From assembly GCA_039798005.1 (NCBI GenBank), contig JBDKGV010000009.1, positions 1 to 28,400 of the forward strand: DNA of 28,400 bases, written 5' to 3'. Of the stretch, positions 21,662 to 28,400 are shown piece after piece. The notes under the pieces are model-generated. The model saw only the letters and a program-made list of their open reading frames with translations, did no database searches and was not told where the DNA came from. Numbering within the stretch: the stretch's first letter is position 1; the number at the start of each line of letters is the position of its first letter. This stretch comes from JBDKGV01 sp039798005. GTDB lineage: Bacteria > Fibrobacterota > Fibrobacteria > UBA5070. A program made the translations under genes and the position numbers.

Positions 21662-23718
21662 CAGTCGGTTCCCCAGATGGCTTGGTAAGTCCACCAGTTG
21701 CCCATCACCTTCTTCACATAGCCACGCGTTTCCCAGAAGGTGATCTCCTCGGCGGCTTCTTCCAGAGGCAAGCGATCGAAGGCCTTTTTCCAATCCTGGC
21801 AGGGGAGCGGGCCTGCATTGTAGTTGGCAAGCACCAAGGCCGGACGCCCGCCCCAGGCGCGGGTGATGTCGCGCATGTAGGCCACGCCAAGCCGCAAGTT
21901 CAGCAAGGGGTCGGTGAGCTGGGAGGTTTCGAAGTCGGGAATCCCCTGCCGCCGCGCCATCTCGCGGCCAGTGGAGGGCATCAGTTGCAGCAGTCCAACC
22001 GCTCCGGCCGGGGAGCGGATCGCAGGGTCGAAGCCGCTTTCCTGCCGCATCACGGCATGGACGAACGCAGGATCGATCAAGGCGGAGCCCGCGCATGCCT
22101 TGGTGGCTTCGCTCTTCCACGGCATGGGGTAGATACGCTGAAGGAGCCCGCGGGAGGCCTTTGCCAATTTTTGCGCCGGCAGGTTTGCGGCATGCTTGCG
22201 CCACCGGATCTGGGCCGGGCGCTCGAGCCCTTGGGCCTCCAGCCAAGCGCAAAGCAGGAGCTTGCCCGCGGGCGAGTTCTGCACGCGCTCGTCGAGGATG
22301 GACAATTCCTGTCGGGAGAGCCAACCAAGATCGGCGCGTTCGGCGAGCCTTGCGCGAAGAACGGTCAGGCTGTCGGCGCGGGTGAATCCGAAGGCCTGGT
22401 TTTGGACTTCGGCGACGGCCAGAGGCAGGCGGGTCAAGGAGTCCCGCAGCTGCTGGTCGGTGATTCCCAGAGCCCGCCGGGCGAGGTGACCATGGAAGCT
22501 CCAAGGGTGTTCCTGCCAAAGTTGGGCAAGCACCGCCTTGGACTCCGCTCCTTTTCCCAGCCGATCCAGCGCCTTGGCTTGAAACCAGGCGGCCGCTTCG
22601 ACGGCGGACGCTTCACCCTTGGTTTCCTCAGCAAGCAGGCGAGACGCCTTGTCCCATTCCCCCGCCTTGTACCAGCAATAGCCGTTGCGCACCCGGGCCC
22701 AGCCGGAGCGCTGCCCTCCGGCTTGTGCGACCATCTTGTAAAAGCGCGAGGCCTCCTCGCAATTGCCTTTGCCCTCCGCCTCCAAGCCACGGGCCCAGAA
22801 GATCTCCTGCCCTTTGACGCTGGCGGGCTTCTGCTGCGCGTATTGATCCTGGACTTCGCGTGCCTGGGCTTCCTTGCCTTGGGCCTGGAGTGCGCGTGCC
22901 AGCCACAGAAGCCCTTCCTCGCGAGCCCCGACTTCGCGGAAGATCGCTTCGGCCTGGGCGTTGCGGCCAAGCTTCAAGAGTGCGCGTCCCTTGAGTTCCA
23001 GGCTCGCCGGCGTCACTCCCAGGCGCGGAATCGCATCGAGTCGCCGGAGGCAACCGGTGAAATCGCCTTGGTCGAAATGCCAGCGGCCCATGGCAAGGAG
23101 GGTGGCGGGATCCTGGATGGCCGTTCCGCGCTCCATCGCATCGAGTGCACGCCGCATCGGATCGGGCTTGGGGTGCGTCTCAAGGAACTGCCCGAACAGG
23201 CGCAGAGCCTGGTTGCGTTCCCCGCGCCGCGCCGTATGCTCAAGCTTTTCAAGCAGGACCCGGGATTTGGCGGATGGGGTCATGTCCTTGGCTTCCAAGG
23301 AGTCGGTCCATTCGATCCCCAGGCCCAAGCGCTTGCGCGAGAGCCTCACCTCGACAAGATGCTGTCGGGCCAGTCGGGCTTCGGGAGCCGATCCGCCGGA
23401 TCGATCGAGGCTGTCCCATGCGCGCAAGGCCGCGTTGGTATCCCTGGCCGCAAGCCAAGAAAGGCCTTCAAGCAGGCGAGCATAGTTCGCCAACCACTGG
23501 CCATCGGGATTGTCGGTGCGCAACGCCCGGAACTGGTTGGCTGCAGCAGCGTTCTGTCCGGACTGCCGCAACCGCAATGCGGCTTCGAATCGTGCGACGG
23601 TTGCCTGAGGGGATTCGGCAAGCGAAGCTGTGGTGCCCCAAAGGAGCAGGGCGAGGGGAGGCGCCCAGCGCAGGATCAGAGGATGTCCTCTCCAGATTCC
23701 CCGGTGCGGATGCGCCAA
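21661..23718 (-). CDS. Soluble lytic murein transglycosylase (Slt70-like)
   Basis: A periplasmic peptidoglycan-cleaving enzyme that makes 1,6-anhydromuropeptides. It has an N-terminal signal peptide (LRWAPPLALLLWGTTASLA), a long superhelical region of TPR-like alpha repeats (about 40-510), and a C-terminal SLT domain with the catalytic Glu in HAVMRQESGFDP, SPAGAVGLLQLMPSTG, LNLRLGVAYM and LANYNAGP. The layout matches Slt70 (about 620-645 aa). The ATG at 23718 lies 43 bp inside glnB. A better-spaced alternative is CTG at 23679, with GGAGAGG seven bases upstream, overlapping the glnB TGA as CTGA and giving a compact signal peptide. A palindromic word lies at 22301. The gene is cotranscribed with glnB and the transporter. 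Confidence 0.92.
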   Translation of the reverse strand: MAHPHRGIWRGHPLILRWAPPLALLLWGTTASLAESPQATVARFEAALRLRQSGQNAAAANQFRALRTDNPDGQWLANYARLLEGLSWLAARDTNAALRAWDSLDRSGGSAPEARLARQHLVEVRLSRKRLGLGIEWTDSLEAKDMTPSAKSRVLLEKLEHTARRGERNQALRLFGQFLETHPKPDPMRRALDAMERGTAIQDPATLLAMGRWHFDQGDFTGCLRRLDAIPRLGVTPASLELKGRALLKLGRNAQAEAIFREVGAREEGLLWLARALQAQGKEAQAREVQDQYAQQKPASVKGQEIFWARGLEAEGKGNCEEASRFYKMVAQAGGQRSGWARVRNGYCWYKAGEWDKASRLLAEETKGEASAVEAAAWFQAKALDRLGKGAESKAVLAQLWQEHPWSFHGHLARRALGITDQQLRDSLTRLPLAVAEVQNQAFGFTRADSLTVLRARLAERADLGWLSRQELSILDERVQNSPAGKLLLCAWLEAQGLERPAQIRWRKHAANLPAQKLAKASRGLLQRIYPMPWKSEATKACAGSALIDPAFVHAVMRQESGFDPAIRSPAGAVGLLQLMPSTGREMARRQGIPDFETSQLTDPLLNLRLGVAYMRDITRAWGGRPALVLANYNAGPLPCQDWKKAFDRLPLEEAAEEITFWETRGYVKKVMGNWWTYQAIWGTD
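22301..22313. repeat. 13-bp palindromic word, copy 8 (inside slt)
   Basis: GACAATTCCTGTC is the exact reverse complement of the copy upstream of nifD (450-462). It lies inside the transglycosylase gene. Confidence 0.4.
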
Positions 23719-24014
23719 GCCTGCTCGATTCCAACGACCATGATCTTGCCATCACCGATCTTGCCGGTCCGGGCCGCTTCCATGATGGTATGCACGACCT
23801 TCTCGACCAAGGAGGTCGGCACGGCGACTTCCAGTTTCACCTTGGGAATGAAATCGATGTGATACTCGGCGCCGCGATAGAGCTCCGTGTGGCCCTTCTG
23901 TCGACCAAACCCCTTCACTTCGGCAATGGTCATGCCTTGAACGCCAATCTTGAGCAGGGCGTCTTGGACTTCCGAAATCTTGAATGGCTTGATGTAGGCT
24001 TCAACTCGCTTCAT
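23676..24014 (-). CDS. glnB: Nitrogen regulatory protein P-II (GlnB)
   Basis: A trimeric signal protein that reports glutamine, 2-oxoglutarate and ATP/ADP state to nitrogen enzymes and transporters. The 112-aa product matches the family length exactly. It begins MKRVEAYIKPFKISEVQDAL. The T-loop GFGRQKGHTELYRGAEYHIDF contains Y51, the uridylylation site in enterics, and KIGDGKI and RIRTGE form the nucleotide-binding B and C loops. GGGAGA upstream fixes the ATG at 24014. No amtB is adjacent, unlike typical glnK. Instead, the next genes in the apparent operon are a lytic transglycosylase and a DMT transporter. No nifI1/nifI2 pair is present near nifHDK, so this P-II may be one route to nitrogen control. 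It could equally be a GlnK. Confidence 0.95.
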   Translation of the reverse strand: MKRVEAYIKPFKISEVQDALLKIGVQGMTIAEVKGFGRQKGHTELYRGAEYHIDFIPKVKLEVAVPTSLVEKVVHTIMEAARTGKIGDGKIMVVGIEQAWRIRTGESGEDIL

Positions 24015-24325
24015 GGAACATCTCCCTCGATGGCCTAGTCCAACCCAGTCACGGGCACATTCGGACAATTTCAGAAAAGATACACCAGGACCAAACGGCA
24101 AATCGTGGAAACATGGATGTTGGGGCGAAGTGGCCGCATTGGTTTGCGGGGTGCCGTCGCCTCAAGGATCGCTCAATCTCCTCGGGTCTGATTCCTCGAA
24201 GTTTGTTCTTGGACCCGAAATCGCAGGTCAAAGAAATACCTCGCAGCACTGCTGCGGGGTGGTCTGCTCGACTCCGATCCGGATCACCACTGGCAATGCC
24301 TTGGAAAAGATGCAAGAATGGAAAA
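24015..24325. other. Divergent intergenic region between glnB and an exported-protein gene
   Basis: This 311-bp gap must hold the glnB promoter and that of the gene at 24326. I found no convincing sigma-54 (TGGCAC-N5-TTGCA) or consensus sigma-70 promoter. It contains copy B of the two-hairpin element (24181-24260). Confidence 0.5.
24181..24260 (+). repeat. Two-hairpin element, copy B
   Basis: Homologous to the minus strand of 16029-16113. It begins CTCGGGTC and has the matching arm GGACCCG at 24211-24217, then an AAATACCTCGCAGC block and a second hairpin arm TGCTGCGGGGT ending at 24260. A T-A pair of copy A's second stem becomes T-G here, so pairing is kept. About five bases are missing from the first loop. 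The element ends 65 bp before the next gene's ATG. Confidence 0.7.
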
Positions 24326-24949
24326 ATGCGAAAGGTTCTTGCGTCGCTTCTCCTTGCCCTCCTGTGGGGCTGCGCCGTCCCCGTGGGCAATTTGGCCGCG
24401 CTGCAGGGTGAAGGCCTGCAACTGGGCACCCGTTTGACGGCTTCCGGCCCTTTCCCCAATGATCCTGATGTCGACCCCGCCGTGCCTGCCGCCGGAACCC
24501 TGTATGCCGCTTGGGTGCAGCCGTGGTGGTATGCCAAGGGCGAAGCCGGGCTCTTTCCGGTTGCAGGGCTGGGCACCGGTGGAAGTCTTGCCTGCGGTTT
24601 GCATTGGCAGGATCGCGTGGCGCTGGGTGGGCATGTGATTCTCAATGAAGGCGCCGGCTACGGTTTGGATGTCGCTTTGCGACCGCTGCAGGCCAGTCCA
24701 TGGGTTGCAGGGTTCTCATGGACACCGCAGCAACTGTATCCACAAGACTCTGTTTGGACGGAACTTCCGCGCCCGCGGGTAGGAATCAAGCGCGACATGG
24801 AATGGAGCCTTGGTTGGGCTCCGGCTCCGTCGGAACAGACCGATGGCGCCTTGAGCGTGGAAATGACGCTCAGGCACGGAGGCGCTGGTTGGATCGCCGG
24901 AGTCCGGTTGGCTGCAGCCACGCGGCTATTTGTTCCCAAAGGACCGTGA
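24326..24949 (+). CDS. Exported protein or lipoprotein of unknown function
   Basis: A 207-aa protein with a hydrophobic signal (MRKVLASLLLALLWGC). The LWGC site is an unusual lipobox, so it could be a lipoprotein or be cleaved by signal peptidase I further on. The mature part is rich in Gly, Trp, Ala and Pro with short alternating stretches (GTLYAAWVQPWWYAKGEAGLFPVAG; GGHVILNEGAGYGLDVALRPL) suggestive of beta strands, possibly a small barrel. No family was recognised. GGAAAA lies close upstream of the ATG at 24326, a weak ribosome-binding site. The two-hairpin element lies upstream. The next gene is a LysM protein 122 bp away. Confidence 0.68.
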   Translation: MRKVLASLLLALLWGCAVPVGNLAALQGEGLQLGTRLTASGPFPNDPDVDPAVPAAGTLYAAWVQPWWYAKGEAGLFPVAGLGTGGSLACGLHWQDRVALGGHVILNEGAGYGLDVALRPLQASPWVAGFSWTPQQLYPQDSVWTELPRPRVGIKRDMEWSLGWAPAPSEQTDGALSVEMTLRHGGAGWIAGVRLAAATRLFVPKGP

Positions 24950-25024
24950 TTCGATGATCATTTCCTGCGATACGGCATCCCGCATGCGCAACGGGTGCAT
25001 TTAGATTAAACTTTGCAAGTGGTT

Positions 25025-25044
25025 GCCGTAATTGGCGTTACGGC
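25025..25044. other. Inverted repeat upstream of the LysM gene
   Basis: GCCGTAA (25025-25031) pairs with TTACGGC (25038-25044) around a 6-base loop, 17 bp before the AGGAGG ribosome-binding site of the LysM gene. It may be a leader hairpin or an operator. Confidence 0.4.
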
Positions 25045-25071
25045 TTCCGGGCCGGTTTCCAGGAGGAATGA

Positions 25072-26139
25072 ATGCGGACAGTCAAAGCCGTGGCGTTGGT
25101 CGGTTTGGCCATTGGATTGGTCGGTGCGGCCAAGCATACCGTGACCAAAGGGGACACGCTTTGGGATATTTCCGGCACCTACCTGAAAAATCCGTTCCAG
25201 TGGCAAGGGATCTGGAAGATCAATCCGCAGGTGAAGGATCCACACTGGATCTATCCCGGAGACATCATCACCTTGCCTGGAGACAAGGGTGCTTCTGCGG
25301 TGGACACCGGTCGCGGAACCTCCGATTCCGTGGTGGTCCCGGCGGATGCCTCGGGTCCGCTTTCCCAGTTCCAGTTGGGACCGGATCATCAGAAGACCCC
25401 GACCTTTGTCAGCCAAGATCCCGAAAAGATCTCCTTGGTCGACCACTCGCCGGCAAGGCAGATGAATTCCGAGATGGTCCTGCTGGCTCCTGTCTGGAGA
25501 ATCAAGCCCGATCGCGAGAGTGAGCAGCGCATCCTTTGGGAGAAGGTCGATGGCGTCCGGATCCTGTTGCCGGGAAATTCCGTGCATGTAGGCTTGGGTC
25601 GACAGGCTGGTGCAAAGGTGGGCGATGTCCTGGAAGTCATCGAGACCGGTCCCGAAGTCGCGACCATCGTGCGCCCGGAGATGGATGGGCGCCTTGAGCA
25701 GTTGCGTGCCTATCTCGTGGTGACCGAAGCGTCGAAGGAATCGGCGCTGTGCCTTGTCAGCCGCGTTTTCGGCAAGATTTCGTCCGCGGCGCGGGTTCGC
25801 CAAGCGCGCCCCGTGGCGACGCGTTCCATCCGCGACTTCAAGTCGGAGCAGTCGTCCGCCCCTGTGGCGAACGTGATCGTCAACACCTCGAATTCCACCT
25901 TGCAGATGCCGGGCAATTACATCGTGCTTGATCAAGGCACGGGCGCCGGGCTCAATCAGGGCGATGTGGTGGAGTTCATGGATGCGACCTTGCCTCGTGG
26001 CGAGGAGGCTTGGCGTGGATTCGGCATCGTGGTACGTTGCGATGCGGTGCGCTCCTCCGTGTTCCTCACGGGTGTTGCCAGCACGAATGTCCGTTTGGGA
26101 GACAAGGCCTATGTCATTCGTCGCGCCGTGGCGGACTGA
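25072..26139 (+). CDS. Exported LysM-domain protein
   Basis: A 355-aa exported protein. AGGAGG at 25061-25066 sets the ATG at 25072 over another at 25068. The signal peptide (MRTVKAVALVGLAIGLVGAA) is followed at once by a LysM domain (about 22-68: HTVTKGDTLWDISGTYL...IYPGDIITLP), which binds peptidoglycan. The rest (about 100-355) is a beta-rich region with repeated GDVLEVIE-, GDVVEFMD- and GDKAYVIR-like strands, but no catalytic motif. LysM proteins of this layout often serve as periplasmic scaffolds. Its 3' end overlaps the next gene by 29 bp. Confidence 0.87.
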   Translation: MRTVKAVALVGLAIGLVGAAKHTVTKGDTLWDISGTYLKNPFQWQGIWKINPQVKDPHWIYPGDIITLPGDKGASAVDTGRGTSDSVVVPADASGPLSQFQLGPDHQKTPTFVSQDPEKISLVDHSPARQMNSEMVLLAPVWRIKPDRESEQRILWEKVDGVRILLPGNSVHVGLGRQAGAKVGDVLEVIETGPEVATIVRPEMDGRLEQLRAYLVVTEASKESALCLVSRVFGKISSAARVRQARPVATRSIRDFKSEQSSAPVANVIVNTSNSTLQMPGNYIVLDQGTGAGLNQGDVVEFMDATLPRGEEAWRGFGIVVRCDAVRSSVFLTGVASTNVRLGDKAYVIRRAVAD

Positions 26140-26347
26140 ACGATCCTTGCTCAATCGCCTCCTGCTCTCGCGGCAGGGGGAGATCCGGCCCTTCTGGGGT
26201 TGGCTTGTGGTGGTCGGTGGGATCTCGCTTCTGCTCATCGCGCTGACGGAGATCGTCCTCCTGTTGCTTGCCATGCAGGGGATCCCGGTCTTGAAAATGG
26301 TGCTCGGTTCACAGAAGATGATCTGGTTGTTGCGCCATATCCCTTGA
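26111..26347 (+). CDS. Small membrane protein of unknown function
   Basis: A 78-aa protein with one long or two short membrane segments (FWGWLVVVGGISLLLIALTEIVLLLLAMQG) after a basic N-terminus (APWRTERSLLNRLLLSRQGE), consistent with an N-in topology. GGAGA at 26098-26102 lies eight bases before the ATG, inside the end of the LysM gene, so it is likely coupled to it. No family was recognised. A later TTG start would leave the membrane part intact. Confidence 0.6.
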   Translation: MSFVAPWRTERSLLNRLLLSRQGEIRPFWGWLVVVGGISLLLIALTEIVLLLLAMQGIPVLKMVLGSQKMIWLLRHIP

Positions 26348-26480
26348 TCTCCCTCTCGATCGGACGGAGGGATGGCGCGGACCTGATGGGCAAGGCCTTC
26401 CCGAAGACGGATGATGAAGAGCGATGCGCAGGTTGGTATCTTGCCAATGAGATGAGCATTGCAGAAAGAAGCGACAGGGC

Positions 26481-28352
26481 ATGAGTATCGCCGAAGACAC
26501 GGGATCTGCCAGCGCCTACGATTGGACGCGCTCGGTCGGAGTGGTCGAAACCCATCTTGTTCGACTGGTGCCGCAAGGTGGCTTTCCCTGTGAGCGCGGT
26601 GAGACGCTTCCTGAGCTGGAGATCGCCTACGAGACCTATGGCGTTCTCAATGCCGCCCGCGACAATGTCGTGATGATCGCGCCTGCGCTGACGGCGGGCG
26701 CCCATGTGGCGGGTTTTCACGGCTCGCGTGCCAATCTGGGCACCAAAGGGTGGTGGGATGCCATGGTCGGGCCGGGCAAGCCGATCGACACCAACCGCTG
26801 GTTCGTCGTGTGCTCCTCGCTCCTGGGAGGGTGCTCAGGCACGACCGGACCCCTCTCCATCAATCCCCTTACCGGGCATGCCTACGGTTACGACTTTCCG
26901 GACATCACCATCGGGGACATGGTGGAGGTGCAGAAGCGATTGCTCGATCATCTGGGGATCTCGGCGCTTCACGGGATCGTCGGTGGCTCGCTGGGCGGCA
27001 TGCAAGCGCTGGAGTGGAGCTTGCGCTATCCGGGGATGGTCGGACATTGCGCCGTGATCGCGGCGACCGCGAGCCTTTCCGCCCAGAATCTCGCCTTCGA
27101 CATCATCGCCCGCAATGCCATCCTGCATGACGAGGGCTGGCAGGGTGGTCATTATCTCGCCGGGCAGGGGCCCGAACGCGGGCTTTCCTTGGCGCGCCAG
27201 CTCGCTCACATCACCTATCTCTCCTCTGAGGGGATGGATCGCAAATTCGGGCGTCAGATCAAGCCGTCGGCCCAGCCCGAGCGATTCCACACCGCCTTCG
27301 AGGTGGAAAGCTATCTCGATTACCAGGGGCGCAAGTTCGTTCAACGCTTCGATGCCAACGCCTATTTGCGCATCACCCATGCGATGGACAATTTCGATCT
27401 CGCGGCGACCTACGGAACCAGCGCGCCAGCGGACGGGGCGAGCGCCGATCCGCGCAAGCACCATCGGATGCGCCTTGGAGAGGCCTTCGCCCGATCCCGG
27501 TGCAGCTATCTCATCGTGGCGCTCAAGTCCGACTGGCTCTTTCCATCCAGCCATTCCTGGGAAATGGCCGAGGTTCTCCTGGAGCTTGAGCGCAACGTCA
27601 GTTTCTGTGAGCTCGATGGCGATGGTGGGCACGACGGCTTCCTGATCGAGGCCGAGGCGAAGCCTTTGGAAGCCTTGCTTGCGGCCTTCCTGGGAGATCC
27701 GACCAAGGTGCCTGTCCGGGCGATCCAGCAGAACGAGCATCAGGCCCGTGCCGAGGATCGCGCCGTCATCGCAAGCTTGGTGAAGCCCGGTTCGCGCGTC
27801 CTGGATGTCGGGTGCGGAGACGGTGAACTGCTTGATTTCCTGCGCCGCGAACGCGCATGCACGGGGATCGGCGTGGACATCGATCGCGATGCCGTGACCG
27901 CGACGCTGGCCCATGGCATTCCCGCCTTGCAGACCGATGTGGACGACAATCTGCACGAGTTTGCCGACGGGTCCTTCGATTGCGTGGTGCTCAACAACAC
28001 GCTGCAGGCGGTGGGCAAGCCCGATCTGGTGCTTGAGGAGATCGTGCGGGTCGGGCGGGAAGCCATCGTGAGCTTTCCCAACTTCGGGCACTGGAGCTGC
28101 ATCCTGCCCATCGCGCTCAAGGGGCGCATGCCGCGGACCAAGACGCTTGCCTTCGAATGGTACGATACGCCCAATCTGCACTTCTTCACCACGAGCGATT
28201 TCCTGGACTTCTGTGAACGCAAGGGAATCGAGGTCATGGAGATCCACCCGATCTGTTCCGATCTCCCCAGTCGCCTGCTTGCGCGTCTGGGATTGGACAA
28301 CCTCGCGGCCGAGCGCGTGATCGCACGCCTTCGCCGCAAAGCCAAGGACTGA
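26481..28352 (+). CDS. metXW: Fused homoserine O-acyltransferase (MetX) and MetW
   Basis: A 623-aa fusion. Residues 1 to about 407 are MetX, an alpha/beta-hydrolase that acylates homoserine (acetyl- or succinyl-CoA; the acyl donor cannot be told by eye). The catalytic triad is S170 (VGGSLGGMQ), D351 (LKSDWLF) and H384 (DGGHDGF). Residues about 415-623 are MetW, a class I SAM-methyltransferase-like protein (VLDVGCGDGELL; VVLNNTLQAVGKPDLVLEEIVRVGREAIVSFPNFGHW). MetX and MetW are usually separate neighbouring genes, and MetW supports MetX function in some bacteria. The linker is short (about 8-10 residues), with no stop or frameshift at the junction. AAGGA near the 3' end serves a following gene 4 bp away. 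No SAM riboswitch was recognised upstream. Confidence 0.93.
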   Translation: MSIAEDTGSASAYDWTRSVGVVETHLVRLVPQGGFPCERGETLPELEIAYETYGVLNAARDNVVMIAPALTAGAHVAGFHGSRANLGTKGWWDAMVGPGKPIDTNRWFVVCSSLLGGCSGTTGPLSINPLTGHAYGYDFPDITIGDMVEVQKRLLDHLGISALHGIVGGSLGGMQALEWSLRYPGMVGHCAVIAATASLSAQNLAFDIIARNAILHDEGWQGGHYLAGQGPERGLSLARQLAHITYLSSEGMDRKFGRQIKPSAQPERFHTAFEVESYLDYQGRKFVQRFDANAYLRITHAMDNFDLAATYGTSAPADGASADPRKHHRMRLGEAFARSRCSYLIVALKSDWLFPSSHSWEMAEVLLELERNVSFCELDGDGGHDGFLIEAEAKPLEALLAAFLGDPTKVPVRAIQQNEHQARAEDRAVIASLVKPGSRVLDVGCGDGELLDFLRRERACTGIGVDIDRDAVTATLAHGIPALQTDVDDNLHEFADGSFDCVVLNNTLQAVGKPDLVLEEIVRVGREAIVSFPNFGHWSCILPIALKGRMPRTKTLAFEWYDTPNLHFFTTSDFLDFCERKGIEVMEIHPICSDLPSRLLARLGLDNLAAERVIARLRRKAKD

Positions 28353-28356
28353 TTCA

Positions 28357-28400
28357 ATGATTGCTCGCGACGCTGCACGGGAACTGGTTGGGCGCCTGGA
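28357..28400 (+). CDS. Start of an unidentified gene, cut by the window edge
   Basis: An ATG at 28357 has AAGGA (28344-28348) eight bases upstream and opens a frame (MIARDAARELVGRL) that runs off the window. It is 4 bp after metXW and so is probably in the same operon. There are too few residues to identify it. Confidence 0.45.
   Translation, partial: MIARDAARELVGRL

Noticed and set aside
24015..24120. A sigma-54 promoter for glnB
   Set aside because: I looked for TGGCAC-N5-TTGCA and GG-N10-GC on both strands and found no acceptable match.
26348..26480. A GGAGGGATGGC stretch upstream of metXW that recalls the SAM-I riboswitch core
   Set aside because: The conserved GAAACC/GGCAACC portion and the closing P1 stem are not present, and the space before the start codon is short. 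A covariance-model search would settle it; by eye it is not a SAM riboswitch.

Overview
This window is from a high-GC, Gram-negative, diazotrophic bacterium. Outer-membrane lipoproteins, a CsgG-type secretion channel and a periplasmic lytic transglycosylase indicate two membranes. The nitrogenase is the Clostridium-like form: a long NifD with an internal insertion and a short NifK. The glutamine synthetase is type III, and two exported proteins end in a beta-strand tail like a type IX sorting domain. Together these suggest Fibrobacterota or a close Fibrobacteres-Chlorobi-Bacteroidota relative. That placement is inference; no rRNA marker is present.

Layout. 1-4302: the end of nifH, then nifD, nifK and a thioredoxin-like 2Fe-2S ferredoxin, closed by a strong terminator. 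4303-7567: a DUF1275 membrane protein that appears to start at CTG, then glnN (type III glutamine synthetase) with its own terminator. N2 reduction and ammonium assimilation are thus adjacent. 7595-7953: an initiator tRNA gene followed by two decayed tandem copies. 8038-11314: three exported proteins of unknown role; two are tandem paralogues carrying the same 67-bp upstream block. 11357-12571 (minus): trhP, a U32-family tRNA hydroxylation protein. 12705-15411: a tightly packed five-gene envelope operon (DUF4810-like lipoprotein, DUF799/GNA1162 lipoprotein, CsgG, PEGA lipoprotein, small beta-barrel). 15531-17231: a divergent GNAT acetyltransferase and hisC. 17286-20213: a large hybrid sensor kinase. 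20302-20871: a lipoprotein. 20837-24014 (minus): an overlapping set glnB, lytic transglycosylase and DMT transporter. 24326-26347: an exported protein, a LysM protein and a small membrane protein. 26481-28352: a fused metX-metW gene, then the start of another gene.

Points outside standard annotation: (i) a two-hairpin element of about 80-85 bp found twice, on opposite strands, each upstream of a gene, with the Shine-Dalgarno of one gene inside a hairpin arm; (ii) a 13-bp palindromic word (GACA-N5-TGTC with a purine-rich core) that recurs, including upstream of nifD and nifK; (iii) two places where a CTG start appears to overlap an upstream TGA as CTGA; (iv) the decaying initiator-tRNA array; (v) the CsgG-centred export operon. 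No CRISPR array, transposase, phage gene or defence locus was seen.
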